A stretch of DNA of 46,495 bases from Terriglobales bacterium (GTDB lineage: Bacteria; Acidobacteriota; Terriglobia; Terriglobales; Acidobacteriaceae): NCBI GenBank assembly GCA_025927855.1, contig JAICKN010000002.1, forward strand, positions 1 through 46,495, read 5' to 3'. Positions within the stretch are counted from its first letter, which is position 1. The number at the start of each line of letters is the position of its first letter. This document shows, one piece after another, positions 43,874 through 46,495 of this stretch. The notes beneath the pieces were generated by a model. The model had not been told where the DNA came from. It saw only the letters and a list, made by a program, of their open reading frames with translations, and searched no databases. A program made the translations under genes and the position numbers.

Positions 43874-44473
43874 TTAGTGGCGATCCTGGTCGTGGTCTCT
43901 GTCGTGATCGTTGTCGCGGTCTCCGTCGTGATCGCGGTGCATGGACAAGACGGCGCCGTTTGCGATCCACGGGCCCTCGATGACCGGGCCGCCGAAGGAG
44001 CTGGCGCGGACCAGCAGGGCCAAATCCGGCTCACTGGAGCAAACAGAAGGCAAGGGGCCGATATCTCCATTAAATTCCGCGTCGCCGGTCGAACTCAGCG
44101 GAACGGAGGGAGTCTCGACCAGGACTGAATTTCCAGCGCCCGCGCTGCCATTGGCGTCGCAAACCAGGGTTGCTTTCACTTGCGTGACGGGCAGCGGCGT
44201 CCCGATAGTGATGGTGGGCGATCCTCCCGCAAACACCAATCCGCGAACAACAAAGTGGATGTGCCCTGTTTCCAGATTTACGCTCGCGCTGCCGGAAGTG
44301 GTAGTCCAAGGCAGGAACCCGCCACTGACAGCGCCTGATCCCACACCGACAACATTGCCGGCGGTAATGATGCCGACCACCTGCCGCCATGACGCGGTCT
44401 GCGCCGCTGCGTTGAGATTATTAAGGCATGTGAATGTAAAGGCGACCACAAAAATAGATAGGATTTTTTTCAT
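43874..44473 (-). CDS. Exported protein of unknown function with Asp/His/Arg repeat tail
   Basis: 199 residues from ATG 44473 with GAGGAG 6 nt upstream. A signal peptide (MKKILSIFVVAFTFTCLNNLNAAAQ) precedes a beta-rich domain with repeated Gly/Ser/Val strands (GSGAVSGGF, GSASVNLETGHIHFVVRGL, PVTQVKATLVC, NSVLVETPSVPLSS, WIANGAVLS). Two cysteines (VCDANG and VCSSEPD) could pair. From residue 178 the protein is almost only His, Asp and Arg, encoded by a 24-bp-period repeat, and could bind metal ions. I do not recognise the family. A terminator follows. Confidence 0.78.
   Translation of the reverse strand: MKKILSIFVVAFTFTCLNNLNAAAQTASWRQVVGIITAGNVVGVGSGAVSGGFLPWTTTSGSASVNLETGHIHFVVRGLVFAGGSPTITIGTPLPVTQVKATLVCDANGSAGAGNSVLVETPSVPLSSTGDAEFNGDIGPLPSVCSSEPDLALLVRASSFGGPVIEGPWIANGAVLSMHRDHDGDRDNDHDRDHDQDRH
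43895..43934 (-). repeat. 24-bp-period repeat encoding the Asp/His/Arg tail
   Basis: GTCTC[T/C]GTCGTGATCG occurs at 43895-43910 and again at 43919-43934, 24 bp apart (8 codons), within the C-terminal coding region of the exported protein. The repeat is in frame, so unit number could vary between strains without breaking the gene. Confidence 0.75.
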
Positions 44474-44908
44474 TCGAAACTCCTCTACTCAGGAATACCT
44501 GGATTGTTTGGTTATAAAGAAACACACCCGGCGACTGTGGCCAAGAATGTTCCTCTTGCAGGGAAGAGTAGAGCTTTGAAATTCTCGGCTTGTTACCGCG
44601 CAGTCTGCATGATGTAAATAGATTGCCAAATGTTTGCACTTAAGCAGGCGACCTAACCCGAGTACCTGATGATGGATTGACAGGCCATGATCGCGCCTGT
44701 GGCATTCACGCGTGAAAATCCGCCATCGAGATAGTTGACTTCGAGTTCCTCGAACAGGCAGCACTAGACTGCGGCCGTCGTTGCGGGCGCGTGCTCAGTT
44801 GGGACAGTTTGTGAAGCGAGAAAGGAAGGATTTAGCTGCCCAAGGCGGGAGGTGGATCCCGGAAGAGATCCACCTCCAACTTCGTTCGAGCCTCTATCGG
44901 AAGAACGA
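44474..44908. other. 435-bp intergenic region between the tail-repeat gene and GH30
   Basis: No gene is supported. It holds the upstream region of the 44473 gene and the downstream region of GH30. A 15-bp palindrome TTCGAG-TTC-CTCGAA is at 44740-44754, and a long hairpin is listed separately at 44848-44877. Confidence 0.5.
44848..44877 (-). terminator. Hairpin downstream of GH30, possible terminator
   Basis: A perfect 11-bp stem (GGAGGTGGATC / GATCCACCTCC) with an 8-nt loop, 31 bp after the GH30 stop. No T-run follows on either strand, so it may act as an mRNA 3'-end stabiliser and not as a classic terminator. Confidence 0.45.
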
Positions 44909-46108
44909 CTACGGGAACTGGGCAAAGGTGGTAACGCTTTGCGCAGGCAAAGAGTAAGTGAAGGTATTGTTCGTTACCGTCACGGGACTCAACTGGGCCA
45001 TGTGTTGACTGGAACTGGTTCGAATCGGCGTAAACGAATTCACTCCAGATGCATTCTGGATGGTGAACGTCTGGTTGACCGTAGAGCCGCCAGTGTTGAG
45101 AGCTACGATCACTATTCCGTTATTGTGGTAAGCGGTGACGTAGATATTGGATTGCGGATTATAGGTTGCGCTGCAGCGAACCTTGCCGGGGCGCACCCAG
45201 TGGGCGAATTGTCCAAGGACGTAGCCGCGCAAATCAACTGTCGTGCCTTCGATGAAAGACGCCGGATCGTTGGGCATAATCCACCACCAGAAGTAGGCGC
45301 TGAACTGGTTGTTCATGGCATCGCTGACTTCTTTGGCGACGGTCATGGCTGTTCCAATGTCAGTGCCGTTGATGTAGTGCTCGGTTTCCCAAACATGTTT
45401 GCCGTGGTTGAGGGCGTTCTGGTGCACACGGTTGCCGCCGCCATAAAAGTGACCGGCAATATACGTCACGTGGCTCGCTGCCGTGCTGTTGTTCAGGATG
45501 GGATCGCTGTAGGAATCATTGAACTGCAACGATTCCGGAACAACGATGGGCTTGCCTACCGAGGGCGCATTATTCAGCACCCAGTTCAGGATTTCCGTAG
45601 GAGTGGGATTCGACGATTCGTATCCCGGGTTGGGGCACCAATCCGGTTCATTCTGAAAGGAAACGAAATCCAGATTGAGCGCGCTGACGGCATGGCTCAG
45701 GTGAGTGGCATAAGCCGCGTAGGAGCTGGTCTTCAGATCGCCGCAGATGATGCTGTTGTTGGTCTTCATTGAGGCGGGCGGAGTCCAGGATGAGCCCAGC
45801 ACTTTTGCCCCGTGGGAATGGGCGGTTGCCGAGTTGGATGGCTCATTGCCCCAACTCTCGTTGGGATCAATGCGCACGCGAAGCAGCGAGAAACCGAGCT
45901 GCCCGCTGCCAGTGCCGAAAAGAACGTTACCCTGGGCGCTGCTCATGGCGGGCGTCCAGGCGGTGGAAAATCCGAAACCATCAATGGCTTGTTGGTTAGA
46001 ACCGACGTTGATTGTGGCGGTTTGGGCATTGGCGAAGCCAACCAAAGCGACAATCATCACGAATAAAACCGATACCAAGTAATGCCGGGGGAAGTGCTTA
46101 TTCTTCAT
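44909..46108 (-). CDS. Secreted GH30 glycoside hydrolase (glucuronoxylanase/glucanase type)
   Basis: 399 residues from ATG 46108 with GGAGG 5 nt upstream. A signal peptide (YLVSVLFVMIVALVGFANAQ) precedes the GH30 barrel: the N-terminal strand INVGSNQQAIDGFGFSTAW, acid/base Glu154 in SFQNEPDW, and nucleophile Glu243 in VWETEHY (Glu241 is next to it). The C-terminal side beta-sandwich (about 300-399) includes NNGIVIVALNTGG and ends QSVTTFAQF. The NEPDW and TEH pattern resembles GH30 xylanases of subfamily 8, but glucanases of the family are also possible. The gene lies downstream of a probable outer-membrane barrel gene on the same strand. Confidence 0.9.
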   Translation of the reverse strand: MKNKHFPRHYLVSVLFVMIVALVGFANAQTATINVGSNQQAIDGFGFSTAWTPAMSSAQGNVLFGTGSGQLGFSLLRVRIDPNESWGNEPSNSATAHSHGAKVLGSSWTPPASMKTNNSIICGDLKTSSYAAYATHLSHAVSALNLDFVSFQNEPDWCPNPGYESSNPTPTEILNWVLNNAPSVGKPIVVPESLQFNDSYSDPILNNSTAASHVTYIAGHFYGGGNRVHQNALNHGKHVWETEHYINGTDIGTAMTVAKEVSDAMNNQFSAYFWWWIMPNDPASFIEGTTVDLRGYVLGQFAHWVRPGKVRCSATYNPQSNIYVTAYHNNGIVIVALNTGGSTVNQTFTIQNASGVNSFTPIRTSSSQHMAQLSPVTVTNNTFTYSLPAQSVTTFAQFP

Positions 46109-46435
46109 GACGCCTCCAAATAAATGAACGAATATCCCGGCTCTGTAGGATTCGAGCTCCCCCCTTTTTTGCCTCGCCTTCATCCTGCAAAGTCAAAGAC
46201 CCGTTAGCTATATACCTAAAAATGACGTGAGCGCAATACATTTGATACTGGAGAGAGGCCTTGAGTGCAGGGATGGGAAGAGTTATGTATGCGTGGGGAA
46301 AGGACGCAGGGTGGATTCCTAACCGGTGTGCGCGTTCGCACAACCAGGACCGCGTTCCTAGGCGTGTGCTGTTTGACGAATCGAAGTTACCATTAGGCAA
46401 ATCCACGCCTAACGCCAGAATCTAGAAGCGTTTTT
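46109..46435. other. 327-bp region upstream of GH30 with palindromes
   Basis: No gene is supported. TAGGCGTG (46359-46366) and CACGCCTA (46404-46411) are a perfect inverted pair 37 nt apart; inside, TTAGGC (46393-46398) can pair with GCCTAA (46407-46412). TGTGCG-CGTT-CGCACA is a 16-bp hairpin at 46327-46342. These may be 3'-end structures of the upstream gene or operators. Confidence 0.45.
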
Positions 46436-46495
46436 TCAAAAATTGGTAGAGAGGCGCAGAGAGAAGCTGCGCGAGGGGCCGATGGCGTTACCGGA
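46436..46495 (-). CDS. 3' end of a probable outer-membrane beta-barrel gene, cut by the window edge
   Basis: The last 19 codons before a TGA at 46436-46438 read SGNAIGPSRSFSLRLSTNF. Alternating hydrophobic residues and a terminal Phe are the C-terminal beta-signal used by outer-membrane barrels, including TonB-dependent receptors. The fragment is short, so the family is uncertain. GH30 follows on the same strand after 327 bp, so a receptor plus glycosidase pair is possible. Confidence 0.4.
   Translation of the reverse strand, partial: SGNAIGPSRSFSLRLSTNF

Noticed and set aside
43874-44473. CHRD-domain assignment for the exported protein
   Set aside because: A GHIHF motif suggested it, but the other CHRD features are missing.
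45013-45030. GGTTCGAATC-like tRNA T-arm match
   Set aside because: It lies within the GH30 coding frame, and no cloverleaf can be built around it. No tRNA was found elsewhere.
46098-46406. 102-codon minus-strand frame upstream of GH30
   Set aside because: No domain, no signal peptide, and it overlaps the GH30 start and palindromic intergenic DNA.
1-46495. CRISPR arrays, insertion sequences, prophage or attachment sites
   Set aside because: No regularly spaced repeats, transposase or integrase genes, or terminal inverted repeats were seen.

Overview
The window looks like chromosome of a Gram-negative Acidobacteriota bacterium, probably of the Terriglobia/Acidobacteriia type. This is inferred, not proven. 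KdsB implies Kdo and therefore lipopolysaccharide. Several beta-barrel outer-membrane proteins, two Hanks-type kinase-fold proteins, an Asp-box/Ig-like surface protein and several exported families of unknown function fit that phylum. Many likely starts are GTG or TTG. Base composition is even and moderately GC-rich. I see no insertion sequence, prophage, integrase, tRNA, rRNA or CRISPR array.

Layout. 1-1279: a GH5-type glycosidase (cut by the window edge) follows ruvA on the minus strand. 1368-5944: a PgeF/YfiH-family gene, then an FNR-like regulator and a GAF-GAF-AAA+ sigma-54 activator on the minus strand. 6218-9340: an active-looking Ser/Thr kinase lies between two small beta-barrel genes. 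9620-13735: a 1371-residue exported protein with Asp-boxes and Ig-like domains. 13932-18152: housekeeping genes proC, trmFO, coaD and an aspartate aminotransferase. 18260-21958: manA, manC and a phosphohexomutase, together a complete route from fructose-6-phosphate to GDP-mannose, followed by an M48 protease. 23339-24573: a DUF6496 gene converging on kdsB. 24862-28416: a PEGA-domain pseudokinase, thioredoxin and a thioredoxin-like [2Fe-2S] ferredoxin. 28647-29936: an MFS transporter. 30078-32499: an ECF sigma factor, a zinc-binding anti-sigma factor and a DUF4097 protein. 32556-37894: shikimate kinase, an exported protein, an AI-2E-type permease and DNA polymerase I in a tight co-directional run. 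38183-44473: exported or membrane proteins, mostly of unknown function, plus a cobalamin-binding radical SAM enzyme. 44909-46495: a GH30 glycosidase, and at the edge the last 19 codons of what looks like an outer-membrane beta-barrel gene on the same strand.

The strongest candidates for undescribed biology are: (1) a secreted protein (39987-40886) made of two diverged copies of a domain, each with the same C-x11-C ... C-x3-C pattern; (2) a membrane pseudokinase with three PEGA domains that lacks both catalytic aspartates and the metal-binding asparagine (24862-27444); (3) a terminal Ig-like domain split by a two-helix hydrophobic insert carrying a lipobox-like Cys (13424-13651); and (4) an FNR-type regulator that keeps all four candidate Fe-S cysteines behind an extra N-terminal domain of about 143 residues (2282-3433). 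No single multi-gene defence or mobile system is visible.
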